Below, in pieces: positions 54,037 to 64,000 of a stretch of DNA of 64,000 bases (positions within the stretch are counted from its first letter, which is position 1; the number at the start of each line of letters is the position of its first letter). The DNA comes from Lecanicillium sp. G3. Its lineage: Eukaryota > Ascomycota > Sordariomycetes > Hypocreales > Cordycipitaceae. The notes under the pieces are model-generated. The model did not search any database, was not told the DNA's origin, and saw nothing but the letters and a program-made list of their open reading frames with translations. The DNA is taken from NCBI GenBank assembly GCA_037575805.1, contig JAZHPD010000039.1:124001-188000 (forward strand), given 5' to 3'. The translations under genes were made by a program, and so were the position numbers.

Positions 54037-55101
54037 ATGTATTCTTTATTTCAAGATTTGCTTTGGCATGCTATTTACGTGCGCTTTGAGACAATGCTGA
54101 GGGATATGAATCATCGCTATACTTAGTATGTCGGTACCCAAGCAGGTTTGTATCTATTCCCAACTATCGTTGAATGCAAGTATTCAAGCAAACAAACCTC
54201 AAATTGGTACAAAATATGTACAGAGTACAAATAGCGAATAATTACAAGCTTCTTCCTTGCATCGGCTGCCGACTCGTCTAGAATTCTCCCGCCCGCACGA
54301 GGTGAAATTGCGCAAGGTCGCTCGCACAGGAAATTAGTTCAGGTCAGTCCAATGAACCAGGGTGGCCACGACGTTTTAACTAGTTAGTCCGAGAGTCTAA
54401 CGATTTTTCCTTGTCTGGTAAATGGCTTGGCTGTCCTTTATCATATTAATTGCAACTGCTGCGGCAATATTTCAGCTGTTTTGTCGAGACTGTCACGTTC
54501 GCTGGCATCGTTGCTCTTTTTCCGAGGTGCAAGGTGCAGCTGCCAATCTGCTGATCAAGTTGCCCGCTGCAAACAGGCCAAACCTCCTGTAATCCCGCGA
54601 GGCTCCAGCCGCTGTAGGGGTCCGTCTGTGCCCTGCTTCAGTGGAGATTTCGGATTTTTACAGTGGGTGTTGCCCCTGAGCTCCCGTCCCCCACGGCGCA
54701 TGGGGCTTCAGCCACAGTTGTCCCGCCCGCCTCCCGCCCGCCCGCCTCTTCCCGCACAGCTTTACGCGTCTCACCGCCTTTGGCCGACGCGTCTCAAACC
54801 CCTGCCTCGGCATTAGAGCGGGCGTTTTGCCATGATATTATGCAGTAATCACGAAACAACATACTCCGTAAAGTCGCAGCAAAACGAGTGTTATTATTAA
54901 TTTGACTTGCAATATACTCTGCGCAAGCTCTCAATCCATCAAACTCGCAACTCATACTGCAGAAGACACTCTCCCTTTTTCACTACTGGCATCCTCCCCG
55001 CCGCAGCGCCACCGCCCTCCGTGGCCGCCCCTGTCTCAAGCCAAAGTCGTTGCTACAACAATGACTGCCAACCTGTTCATATATGCTATACCCTGATTAG
55101 A

Positions 55102-56901
55102 TTACAAGGGGTAGATGAAGCGCAGGTTCTGACGGTCCGTCAAGTCCAGGTCCTGGTCGTTGAGGTGCATAATCTCGCTGCCCACCTCCAGCGCATCGCT
55201 GTCACTGTCGCCGCTCTTTTCCGCGAGGATAACGGCGCGCTTCTTGTTCTCCCTCATGAGATAGAAGCGGATGATCAAGCACATCATCGGCGAGATGATC
55301 CAAAACGCCGTCATGAACGACCACGGCAACCTGTAGCGAGGTCTGTACTTGGCCTGCCAGAATCTGTCGACAGTGTTAGCACACGAACATACGTCCCATG
55401 TGAACGAGGTACTTACTCGGGCGAGATCATGTTGGCAATCGAAGCGGCAACAATGCATGTAGACATGACATAAAGCTTCTTGGTGTAGCCCACCGTGGTC
55501 GTGCCGGCCCAGGACAGACCGAGCAGGTACGAGGGCTTAAACGTCGAGACCTGAGTACCGACAACCAGAGCAATCTTATTGGACCAGGGCGCGCTAATCA
55601 TGATGATACCACCAATGATGCAGGGAATGTAGGAAATGGCACAAGTCAATCCAACGCCGAGGTCGGTGCACCATAGCATTGTTGCAGAAACGCAAATGAG
55701 GAACGAGCCCCAGAGCGGCTTGGCAATGTTGAACAGTGCACTCTGAGCCGGCGTGAAACCAAAGTCGGTGATAATGAGGGGCAGCTGCTGCGAGGTGTTG
55801 TTGGGCAGCTCGTTGAAGAACATGTGGAAGCTGTGCATGTTAGCCTCGTCGCCGGCACATCGGATTGGTACCAGACGTCACTTACAAGAAAAGCCAGCTC
55901 TTGGGGTCGGTGAAACACTCGCGAACCTGAGACCACTTGAACGTCTTGTTGTGGATGCCGGCGTGGGTGTCACGGATCACCTGGATCGTGTGCACCTTTT
56001 CGTCATCCGTCAACCACCTGGCATGAACGGGAGAGTTGGGCAGAAAGATGGCAAGCGGGATAACGACTACAAAGGTGAGAACGGTACAGATGAGATGCAG
56101 CCACTTCCACGAGTGGAGGCCGCCAACAAGAGTGTCGGCCTTCTCGTCAAGGATAAGCTTGTAAGCGACCATGGTCAGCAAGACGTTGGCAAAACTGCCC
56201 GACGCCCACCACAGAAGCTGGACCCAGGGGCTCTTCTTAGGAGGGAAGAAGGCCTGGTGAAGGACCGTGGTCGATGGAACAATCTGCGACTCGGCCTAGC
56301 GGAACACGTTAGCCATCGCATCTTGGCATCTGGGGATCGCGATGTGGCTTACCATGCCAAGGAAAAATCTGAGAACAATCATGTGGGCATAGGTCTTGGC
56401 AAGCGTGTGCATGCCGAGAAGAAAAGCCCAGATCGTCAGAGAAAGTACAATAAACTGCTTGTGGCCGATGCGTTGCGAAAGGGCAGCGCCGGGCCAAAGT
56501 GCAATAAGGTAGCCGGCAAAGAAAATGACGAAGAGATGGTTGAACTGGTTCTTCTTGAAGTCGACATCCTTGAAAATGCCCATGGTACTGGCCGAAGAAA
56601 GGGTCGACTTGTCCAGATGGATCAGGAAGGCAACCCACCACGTCTGGATCAGGAGGAACCAAAAGTTCTTGCGGGTGACTTTGGCAGCCTCCTTCTCCGT
56701 CAGAGGACGGGCAGAGTCCTTGTGCTGGTTGAACCACAGCGTCGTGTCGTCAATGTCTTTCTTGGTGACAAAGTTGAGCTTACGACGGCGAGGGCCCTCG
56801 TTCTCGAGTACGCCCTTGGTGTCGCCGCCATCGCTCGAGTCTTCCATCGGCTGCAAGATCTCGGCCCTGGCCTGGGTGTTGTCCTTCTTTTCGTCCGACA
56901 T
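55102..56901 (-). CDS. MFS permease, allantoate/Dal5-type anion symporter family
   Basis: Predicted 544-aa plasma-membrane transporter of the anion:cation symporter family (yeast Dal5, Tna1, Vht1, Seo1). These take up allantoate, ureidosuccinate, nicotinate and similar organic anions. Exons on minus strand: 56901-56353, 56295-55886, 55830-55417, 55363-55102; introns 57, 55 and 53 nt. A hydrophilic N-terminus precedes NFWFLLIQTWWVAFLIHLDK (TM1). Twelve hydrophobic segments follow, with family marks HLFVIFFAGYLIALWPGAAL, ESQIVPSTTVLHQAFFPPK and FFNELPNNTSQQLPLIITDF. The C-terminal tail is acidic and cytosolic. The TM10-12 region ends in FYLMRENKKRAV, usual for the family. It is divergent from the flavin oxidase gene, so co-regulation by nitrogen source is a reasonable guess. 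Confidence 0.9.
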
Positions 56902-57836
56902 GTTGATGCTGAACAAGAATCTGCTGCAGATGAAAAGGGGTTTTGCGCAGCTAAACGAGTGGCAAGAATGAAGGAGAACTCTTGTCGATCTCAGTCTCGC
57001 TCTGGCAATGTTTGATTTTGACAAGGTTACATCTGGCCGTTGCGGGAGCGGGCATCAAACCTTTATATATATGGCTTAAGAGAAAACTCTTCTCCCCCTG
57101 CTCGATTAGCTGCAGCCTCGCAAGGGACCTGTGATGAGCCTCTGTGCTGTTTGTCTCTGCCTGGGTTAAGGAAGCGCTCGGGTAACTAACGGTCTTGCCA
57201 ACCTAGGCCGACGGACCAGTGAACAGTAAGGGAACGCCGAGTAACCAAATTCACGCTATTACCAACATAGTAAGGGAGACCGAGCGACTCACGAACGAGA
57301 AGACATCAAGGTGTTGATCATTTATGCGTATTTTTTGAACTCACGTTGCCCTTTGTCTCATTTCCACTCGGGAGGCACCAACTAACACGCGGGAGCACCC
57401 ACACTCTGCCCGGTGGACGTAGGATATTTTTTGGGCCCTCACTTCGGGGACAGGCGAATAAGCGGATGGTTTGCAGTCAGCCAATGTGCTGTTGATGCGA
57501 GGAAGGTGTCTCCGTAAAACTCATGATAGTCCTGTCCATAAAGGTTCCCACAAGGCTTTGTGGCGTGCCGGCCTGCAGCCGAAGCTGGGCGATCCTGGTG
57601 TCGGTTAGTCTAGCCAGAAGCGCTCATCAGACCCCGCCCGTATGAATAGAAGCGGCCCAGCAGTTGCCCGCGTCTCTAATCAAAAGACGGCCGAACCCCC
57701 GTCGCAACCACCACTGCCAAAGCCAGGAATCTCGCTGGATTTACCCTTACATTTGGCCTTATTCCTTGAGTTAACGCCACTAACGCCACACCCCATACTT
57801 GGCTCAACACGCCCTCGACTGACCCGTCTCGGAAAG
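56902..57836. promoter_or_regulatory. Divergent promoter region, permease / flavin oxidase
   Basis: 935 bp between two divergent start codons. Apart from the TATA element at 57058-57074 I found no clustered GATA sites, which would have been expected for classical nitrogen-repression control. Confidence 0.5.
57058..57074 (-). promoter_or_regulatory. TATA box of the permease gene
   Basis: Minus-strand reading gives CCATATATATAAAGG, about 160 nt upstream of the permease ATG. It is the strongest TATA-like element in the 935-bp divergent promoter region. Confidence 0.5.
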
Positions 57837-59657
57837 ATGGCCGAGCTGAAATCCGTCGCCGTTGTTGGTGGTAAGTGTCACGCGAGTCGACTACGAGCAA
57901 GTTTTATGTCTTGTTATCAATGGTCTTGATTTTAGCGTTGCACGTCTTACTCACTATTGATTTTCAGCCGGGATCTTTGGTCTGTCGCTGGCTGTCGCCC
58001 TGAGCGAAAAAGGTAAGCCGACCTGAGTCTTGTCTGCTGATGGCCCTGCCTGTGCTCACACCCCGGCTCTTTTGTCTTTGGCTAGGCTATTCGGTTACGG
58101 TGTTTGATCGCCATCCTTACGATGTGACGCAGTACGATCCCGTGGCGGACGATAACGTCCAGGCCGCTTCTGTCGACCACAACAAGATCGTAAGCTTATA
58201 TGAACGTTAATGAAATTGCAGCGACTAATATAATCAGTTTCGTGCTTCTTATGGCACCAAACTTCACTATCAGCGTCTCGCATTAGAGAGCCGTGAAGAA
58301 TGGATTGCCATCAACAAGCTGTCCGGTTCCGATCTCTTTGTGCCCAGCGGCATGCTCCGAGTTCAGCCGTCTGACGAGCTCGGCGCACTTGAAAAGGAGA
58401 CTCTCGCCAACATGGAGCGAGATGGCATTCGCCAGACCCAGTTTGTCAAGAGTAACTCAGAGGATCGAAAGCGTGCCGAAGCCGAAGGTTGGGAAGCCAA
58501 GCTTCTCGACTTTGCCATCCCTGACCGTGGTGACGCCTTCTTCGAAGCTGTACTTGATTCTTTGGCTGGATTCATGCGCTGCTCGGATGCCTGCCTCTAC
58601 TTCCACAGACTAGCTGCCTCCAAGGGTGTCAAATTTTTCTTTGGAAATGACAAGGGCGCCGTTGAGTCCATAGTGGAGGAGAACGTTGGCGACCAGAAGA
58701 AGGCTGTCGGAGTCCAGACCAAAGATGGAACGGTCCACAACGCAGACATTGTGGCTGTCGCTGGTATGTCGGAATTGCAGAGCGATGAAAATATTTTCTA
58801 ACATGACTAGGTGGCTCCTTCACCACGCAGCTTATTCCCGATTTGGCAACACACCTTGAGTCGTCCGGTGGCAGTCTTGCCACTTTCAAGATTGACCAGG
58901 ACGACAAGGCTCTCTGGGACAAATACTCGCCCGAAAAGTTCCCCGTCATCACGTGGAAGAGCACGCCTAGAAACAAGTCTGGCACAGATACCGGAAGTGT
59001 TTACGTCCTTCCGCGTACGCCAGATGGCCTTGTCAAGATTGGCTTCCGAGGCATCAAGGTAACAGTCAACCGCCACTTGACGTTATTCTTACATGCTGAC
59101 ACTGTCACAGTTTACCAACTTCCAGCCTGCCCCTGAAGAGGCCCCATTCAAGCAGGATGGAAAGTGGTCTGTCCCCATGTCGCCCAAGGATTCCAGCACC
59201 ATCCCAGAGGCCGCCGTAGACTCGATCAGGCAGTTTGTGAAAATCTTTTTGCCCGATTTTGACAATGTCCCTTTTCACTCTACCAAGCTCTGCTGGTACA
59301 CTGACTCCCTTGATAACTCTTTCGTCGTAAGTTCCCTTGCTCCATCTTCTGCCTTACTCTTCTTCCTAAAACGCCCAGATTGACTACGTGTCGACCTACG
59401 CCGACAAGTCCCTCTTCGTTTGCACTGGCGGCAGTGGTCACGGTGCCAAGTTCCTCCCAGTTCTCGGCAAGGTAAGGAAATTCATAAACATTGTGAAAAT
59501 TTCCCACTAACATGTGTAGCACGCGGCCGAAATTCTGCAAAAGGGCGACGACGCAACGAGCTTCTTGCGCCCCCACTGGCGCTGGCGACCCGACGCTCCC
59601 CGCAAGAACGGTCTTGAGGACGGGCCCGAAAGCCCCAGAAACATTGGCCAGTCCTAG
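57837..59657 (+). CDS. FAD-dependent sarcosine/pipecolate-type amino-acid oxidase
   Basis: Predicted 467-aa flavoprotein of the D-amino-acid-oxidase/monomeric sarcosine oxidase fold. It should oxidise an N-methyl, imino or glycated amino acid with release of H2O2. Exons: 57837-57870, 57968-58012, 58086-58189, 58238-58763, 58811-59058, 59111-59326, 59379-59471, 59520-59657; the total of 1,404 nt closes in frame. The dinucleotide-binding fold VAVVGAGIFGLSLAVALSEK is rebuilt across two introns, and FDRHPYD follows it. The ASVDHNKIFRASYG block is typical of the L-pipecolate/saccharopine oxidase and fructosyl-amine oxidase groups. LCWYTDSLDNSFVIDYV contains Cys380 at the position that covalently binds FAD in sarcosine oxidase. 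GGSGHGAKFLPVLGK closes the FAD site. There is no clear C-terminal peroxisome signal (ends NIGQS). The substrate within the group is uncertain. Confidence 0.88.
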
Positions 59658-59844
59658 GCCCAGTAGGCAGTTCTTTACTTTAGTTGTACATGAACCTCGG
59701 GACGTTTCTCGCAAACGGACAACTAACGACGCAAAGCGAAGTGATTCAAGATTCACAGCTACATATACATCTAGTCTATCAAAGTCAATAACTTTTGTCC
59801 GCCGATGGCCCATAAATCGAACATTCTACTGCTACACCATGCTA

Positions 59845-61605
59845 CTACTCGTGAATCCAGCGCCACATCCACTGCTTGTTCACCTTCTTCGCCTCCTCGA
59901 CCATGCCCAGCCCCAGGAGCAGCTGCACGGTCCCACGTACCGAAGAGTGCAGCGAGGAGCTGATCCACGCATGCGTGGGCGCCGTGTGCTCGCCGATAAA
60001 GATGATGTTGAACTCGGTGCGGTGATAGGAGGGGATGTACAGCTTGTGCTGCTCAATGTCGGGGCGGCACCACGACGTGGCGGAGAACTCGTCCTCGAGC
60101 CAGCACAGCTTCTCGTACTGGCCGGTGTAGTACTCGCGCGCCTGTTCGCCGTGTAGGCTGACGACAGCGTCAAGCACCGTCTGCGCGTACTCCTCGTCGG
60201 TGATACTCACGTAACGGTCGCTCCAGTCGCCACCACGGTACTGCGTGATGAGACCCGGACGCGACTCGTTGAGGCCAAAGACCGGGTAGTAAAGCGCACC
60301 AATGGGCGCCGACTCGGGCTGCGAGTAGCCACCGAAAATGGGCTTGTCGCCCTTCTCCCAGAAGCGCTCCGAGAACAGCAGCGCCACCTTGCAGGCCGAC
60401 TTGAAACTCAGACCGCGCTCGCTGATGGCGCGACCGAGCACCGAGGAGAACTTCGGCAAGTCCATGAAGCGTGTCATGGTGAAGGGCAGGGCCATGATGG
60501 TGTAGTCGTAGTCCTTGTGCTCGAGCGTGCGGTTGTCGATGCTCGGGTACCACGAGACGCGGGTGCGCTGCTGGCCGTCCTCGCCAAACACCGGCTCGAC
60601 CTTGCGGACCTTGCGGTTAAGCGTGAGTCGGTCCTCGACGTGGGGCACGAAAGCATCCGAAATGCGGTTAAAGCCGCCGTCGACGCACTTCCACTCTGTC
60701 TTGCCGAGAGAGCTGGCGGAGCCATCCTGCGCGAGGTTGGAGTTGTGGTGCAGCTCATCCCAGAAGACGTTGTAGTCCGTCTCACTGTGGATTTGATCGG
60801 TGACATTCGCGTCGGCGTGGAAGATCTCGCGCATCCACGCCTGCTCGCTCAGGTCGTCGAAGCCCTGGTCCATCGCCCAGGCGTGCGCGCGCCATACATC
60901 CTTCTGCATCCATTTGAGCGTCTCCTCCTTTTTGAGGAGGGCGTTCATCTTGGCCCTGGTGTCCTTGTACGCGGCCGTGTCCATTGCCGTCGGGATACCG
61001 AGCGCCGGGTTCGCTGCAATGTCGCCGCGGGTGGGGATGCTGCCGTCGGGGTGGCGGCCGGTGCCGCGGGCGAGGAGCTCGTTGGGGTGGTGCTGGATCC
61101 ACGGGATAAAGTCAATCTTGTACTTGGGGTCGTTGTTGTTCATCTCGTTGAGCAGGTCGGCGAGCTGGAACGTCAAGCGGTGGTCGGTGTAGTTGTGAGT
61201 CGAGTTGTCGCTCTTGTAAGTGATGTTCCAAGGCAGTCGCATGGGGCCCATCTCTGCGTATTCCTCCGTGCCGCCGACAAACTTGGTGCGGAAGCGACCG
61301 CCAACACGCTCACTGGCTTCAATAATCTCCCAGTTGTGAATTCCGACGCTGTCGAGCATGATGGCTGTCGCAAGGCCGGAGACGCCACCACCGACAATGG
61401 CAATTGTCACATTGTCACGGCGCGGGATCGAGGTGCAGTTGATCTCATTGACATCCTGGAACCATGCGCCCAGAGAGTCAAAGTCCTCCAGCAGAGGTCT
61501 TCCGCAAGTTTGGTTGCTAGCCGGCTTGGAGAGGGGAGTAGCATTGGCGCCGAAGCTGGCCAGCGCAGCTACAAGGAGCTTGCCTGTCGTCGAAAACTTG
61601 CACAT
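59845..61605 (-). CDS. Secreted L-amino-acid oxidase (flavin amine oxidase)
   Basis: Intronless 586-aa protein with an N-terminal signal peptide (MCKFSTTGKLLVAALASFGA, cleaved near ANATPLS). The FAD-binding motif IAIVGGGVSGLATAIMLDSV is followed by EIIEASERVGGRFRT, the GG doublet signature of flavin monoamine oxidases. Substrate-site blocks include EYAEMGPMRLPWN and, near the end, FNIIFIGEHTAPTHAWIS. Several N-x-S/T sites (NQT, NCT, NVT, NIT, NST) agree with secretion. L-amino-acid oxidases of this type deaminate L-amino acids to keto acids, giving NH3 and H2O2, and act in nitrogen supply or in antibiosis. It converges with the cytosolic flavin oxidase; the stop codons are 188 bp apart. The ATG at 61605 was chosen because no upstream in-frame ATG exists and the signal peptide starts there. 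Confidence 0.9.
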   Translation of the reverse strand: MCKFSTTGKLLVAALASFGANATPLSKPASNQTCGRPLLEDFDSLGAWFQDVNEINCTSIPRRDNVTIAIVGGGVSGLATAIMLDSVGIHNWEIIEASERVGGRFRTKFVGGTEEYAEMGPMRLPWNITYKSDNSTHNYTDHRLTFQLADLLNEMNNNDPKYKIDFIPWIQHHPNELLARGTGRHPDGSIPTRGDIAANPALGIPTAMDTAAYKDTRAKMNALLKKEETLKWMQKDVWRAHAWAMDQGFDDLSEQAWMREIFHADANVTDQIHSETDYNVFWDELHHNSNLAQDGSASSLGKTEWKCVDGGFNRISDAFVPHVEDRLTLNRKVRKVEPVFGEDGQQRTRVSWYPSIDNRTLEHKDYDYTIMALPFTMTRFMDLPKFSSVLGRAISERGLSFKSACKVALLFSERFWEKGDKPIFGGYSQPESAPIGALYYPVFGLNESRPGLITQYRGGDWSDRYVSITDEEYAQTVLDAVVSLHGEQAREYYTGQYEKLCWLEDEFSATSWCRPDIEQHKLYIPSYHRTEFNIIFIGEHTAPTHAWISSSLHSSVRGTVQLLLGLGMVEEAKKVNKQWMWRWIHE

Positions 61606-62359
61606 TGTGCCGGGTGCGGTTTGGTCTCTGATCGAGCAGGATACATTGCGACGCGGCAGCACATGGCGGGGATGCTACTCTAAATATAGTGCTGATTTGT
61701 GGCTTAACCAACCTCCCTGACCGCTCAGTATGTGACTCGCCGAGCTCTGCAGCATTGTCTTGCATGTAATTATTCGCATCACGCTCAGCGTCTCGTGCGT
61801 TGATTCAGCTGGCGTCGGCAGTTGTTCTCTTAACCTTGATGGCCCCATGGAGAAATTCATATCCACTCGACTTCAGCCGATGCTAAGACCGAGGATGGGA
61901 AATTTGTAACAATTTTGTCACCTGGCACATGTCTAGGTAGCATCTTATCTAAAGCTGAGCAGCTACCTATCTTGGGAAGAACTCTAGAGGCCGCGCCCCG
62001 TTGCTCACAGCGACTGGACAGGCAGACCCGCGATCTCCCTCTCGACCCACGAACCACGGCACGGCATCTGCGGTGGGTAACACGCAAATGCTCTCAGGGT
62101 TCTCCAATCTCCATTTGGTTTCCATTAATATACTGAACAATGCAGTCCTCAGGGTAGCATCGAGGCCCTCTTAAAAGAAAAATCTTTGTCCATGTGTCCA
62201 CCGGCGTACTAGCATGACGAGTTCCAAAATTAATCCACTACAAGTTGGTTCGAGATGTTTTTGATAAGATAATTGTGGGAGTCGCTGTTTTTTTTTAATA
62301 TGTGCATTGGGTGATGCGCTGCCACGTTGACCTGCAGCGTATATATTGCATGCTACGAG
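61606..62359. other. Divergent intergenic region
   Basis: Between the L-amino-acid oxidase and amidase start codons. A CTATATTTAG element near 61680-61690 may be the oxidase TATA box on the minus strand. No gene seen. Confidence 0.45.
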
Positions 62360-64000
62360 ATGAAGCTATCATTGGTAGTAACCATGCTGCATGCTGCAGC
62401 TGCTGCAGCTTCTAAATTGGTCTCAACAGGACGTACTGTGACGGTTGACGGCGCCCATTACTTTGTTCCGCCATTGTCTGTTGCCAGTCTAACTGGAAAT
62501 GCGCCCGCCACGGACGACCTCATTCCAGTTACAGTCGTCAACGGCGACTCTGTTATTAGCTCGCTTTCTGAGACAGCAAAAAACTTTTTGAAAAAAGATG
62601 ATGTTATTCAGCCAGATTTTCTCCGAGGTAAGCTCAGTCAATACTGCACTCCAGCGGTTCAATTACTTACAGCTCAGTTGTGTACTTGGTCTCCGGTTCG
62701 ACCTCTTCAGAGTCACTTTCTTTGGAAAATGGCACAGCGGCCCAGGTGAGCCTGAGCTCGGCCGTTCCTGACGGTCCGTATTTTGTCTCTGGCTCTGGAA
62801 AACTGTACAGCGCCTACAGGCTATACACGGACTTTGCTGGTGCGTTCAGTGAGACGAGCATCACGGGGCCGGATGGCACGCATACAGTGCTGCCGGCGAA
62901 TGTCGCTGGCCAGTCGCTTGCCGTCGCGGTGCCGTCGCGCTTGTACTTTACCAAGAGCGAGAGCAAGCCTCTGGCCGGAGTACGTCTCGGTGTCAAGGAT
63001 ATCTACGATGTTGCCGGCCTGAAGACCTCGAATGGCAACAGGGCGTGGTACCAGCTCTATCCCGAGGCCAACGAAACGGCCACTGCGGTGCAGAAGCTGG
63101 TCAACGCGGGCGCCGTCATCATTGGCAAGATGAAGACCAGCCAGTTTGCGAATGGCGAAACGGCTACCGCGGATTGGGTTGACTACCACGCACCGTTTAA
63201 CCCGCGCGGTGACGGGTTCCTGGACCCCTCGTCTTCTTCGGCTGGTCCAGCAGCTGGAATGGGTAAGATCTCCCTCGTTTCAAGAAGTTGATCTTTATTG
63301 ACAATATCAGCTTCATACCCCTGGCTTGATCTTGCCATTGGATCGGATACCGGTGGCAGCATCAGAAGCCCTAGCCAGTTGAACGGTGTATTCGGAAACC
63401 GCCCAAGTAAGTAACAAGATACAGCTCTGCGTGCTGGTTGCTAATTCAAAAGGCCACGGACTTGTTCCTCTTGACCACACTATGCCGCTCTCTCCAGAGT
63501 ACGATACTGCCGGCCTATTGACGCGCGACCCGATCTTGTGGTCCGAGGCCGCAACAGTTCTGTACACGCCCAACATCACCGACACCAGCATCTACCCCAA
63601 GAATATCATCGCAGTTGGCTTCCCCACGGGTTCCGACCCAAAGCTTGACCAAATGCTAGACAAATTCCTGCAAAACGTCACCGACCTGCTGTCCGCCAGC
63701 GTCTCCGAGTTCAATCTCACCGAGAGCTGGGCGACCACAAATCCCACCGCCGAGCCGCTGCTCTCCATGATTAACAGCACTTACGAGGTGCTGTCAGCTC
63801 AGGAGCAGGGCAAGCTCGTCCGAGACCCGTTCTACGCAGACTACGCTGCGGAGAACGACGGCCGCCTGCCGCACGTCAACCCCGCGCCGCTGCGCCGTTG
63901 GGCACTGGGCGACAACGCGAACGCTACTTTTGCAGAGGCGATTGCTAACAAGACGCGGTTCATGGAATGGTTCAATGGGAAGATTCTTCCGAGAGATAAC
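62360..64000 (+). CDS. Secreted amidase-signature hydrolase (3'-partial)
   Basis: The gene runs off the window end. Exons: 62360-62627, 62678-63262, 63311-63406, 63453 onwards, joined by introns of 50, 48 and 46 nt in phase. The start MKLSLVVTMLHAAAAAASKL looks like a secretion signal. An N-terminal region of about 150 residues without a known domain (HYFVPPLSVASLTGNAP and similar) precedes the amidase signature. Catalytic Lys196 lies in GVRLGVKDIYDVAGL, the cis-Ser in DPSSSSAGPAAG, and the nucleophile Ser301 in GSDTGGSIRSP. All three members of the Ser-cisSer-Lys triad are present. Such proteins are often mislabelled GatA because of the shared signature, but a signal peptide and unrelated N-terminus make a mitochondrial GatA role unlikely. 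Substrates could be amides, esters or ureas. The second exon uses the second of two nearby AGs. Confidence 0.85.

Larger units (their letters stand above)
53559..55101. other. Intergenic, 1.5 kb, with short tandem repeats
   Basis: Upstream region of the coiled-coil gene and 3' flank of the permease gene. Contains a GGTGGGA heptanucleotide array (53808-53838) and a CAATGCCG octanucleotide array (54002-54036). No coding frame is supported. Confidence 0.45.

Noticed and set aside
54427..54816. 129-codon plus-strand frame upstream of the permease 3' end
   Set aside because: Low-complexity Pro/Arg/Ser sequence from CCCGCC-rich DNA; no family features.
60517..61683. 388-codon frame antisense to the L-amino-acid oxidase
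   Set aside because: Shadow of a GC-rich intronless gene; no domain, while the other strand has a complete oxidase with signal peptide.

Overview
The window looks like nuclear DNA of a filamentous ascomycete, most probably a Sordariomycete and plausibly of the order Hypocreales. The genes have short introns (about 46-99 nt) with GTAAGT-like donors, CTAAC/CTGAC branch sites and YAG acceptors. They are dispersed on both strands without operons, and the housekeeping proteins (Anp1, Gea/GBF1, Fig4, Tti2, Cca1, Syf1, Vma8, U1A-like) read as filamentous-fungal versions. No rRNA, convincing tRNA, CRISPR array or intact transposon was seen. All gene models were spliced by eye; exon phases were checked and add up to whole codons.

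Layout. 1-2.5 kb: no supported gene. 2.5-10.6 kb: an Anp1-type Golgi mannosyltransferase and a Gea/GBF1 Sec7 Arf-GEF. 10.6-15.2 kb is accessory in character: a secreted HsbA-like wall protein, an orphan 334-aa protein, a decayed ABC-transporter fragment lying against an antisense fragment of an unknown gene, and a 46-nt hairpin. 15.2-22.2 kb: FIG4 phosphoinositide phosphatase, TTI2 and CCA1. 22.2-25.8 kb is gene-poor. 25.8-32.4 kb: a conserved 84-aa protein, SYF1, VMA8 (with an 11-nt micro-exon) and a U1A-like RRM protein. 32.4-35.8 kb is gene-poor. 35.8-49.2 kb: an intronless 1,699-aa membrane NRPS-like synthase of poly-lysine-synthetase-like architecture (adenylation, carrier, three membrane/left-handed-helix blocks), a conserved six-TM protein, a FluG-type glutamine-synthetase-like ligase and a free-standing NRPS-like adenylation enzyme. 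49.5-53.6 kb: a 1,292-aa coiled-coil protein with six 40-residue repeats. 55.1-64.0 kb is rich in nitrogen metabolism: a Dal5-type anion/amide permease, a sarcosine/pipecolate-type flavin oxidase, a secreted L-amino-acid oxidase and a secreted amidase cut by the window end.

How the genes may work together. The housekeeping genes are independent. Two groupings suggest shared biology. One is a possible biosynthetic set at 35.8-49.2 kb, where the Pls-like synthase could polymerise or acylate an amino-acid-like unit, a GS-like ligase could make a gamma-glutamyl or amide bond, and a second adenylating enzyme could supply an activated acid. The other is a nitrogen-scavenging set at 55.1-64.0 kb (uptake, imino/N-methyl amino acid oxidation, extracellular deamination, amide hydrolysis). 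Both groupings are inferences from position and family. The Pls-like synthase is the best candidate here for an undescribed system.
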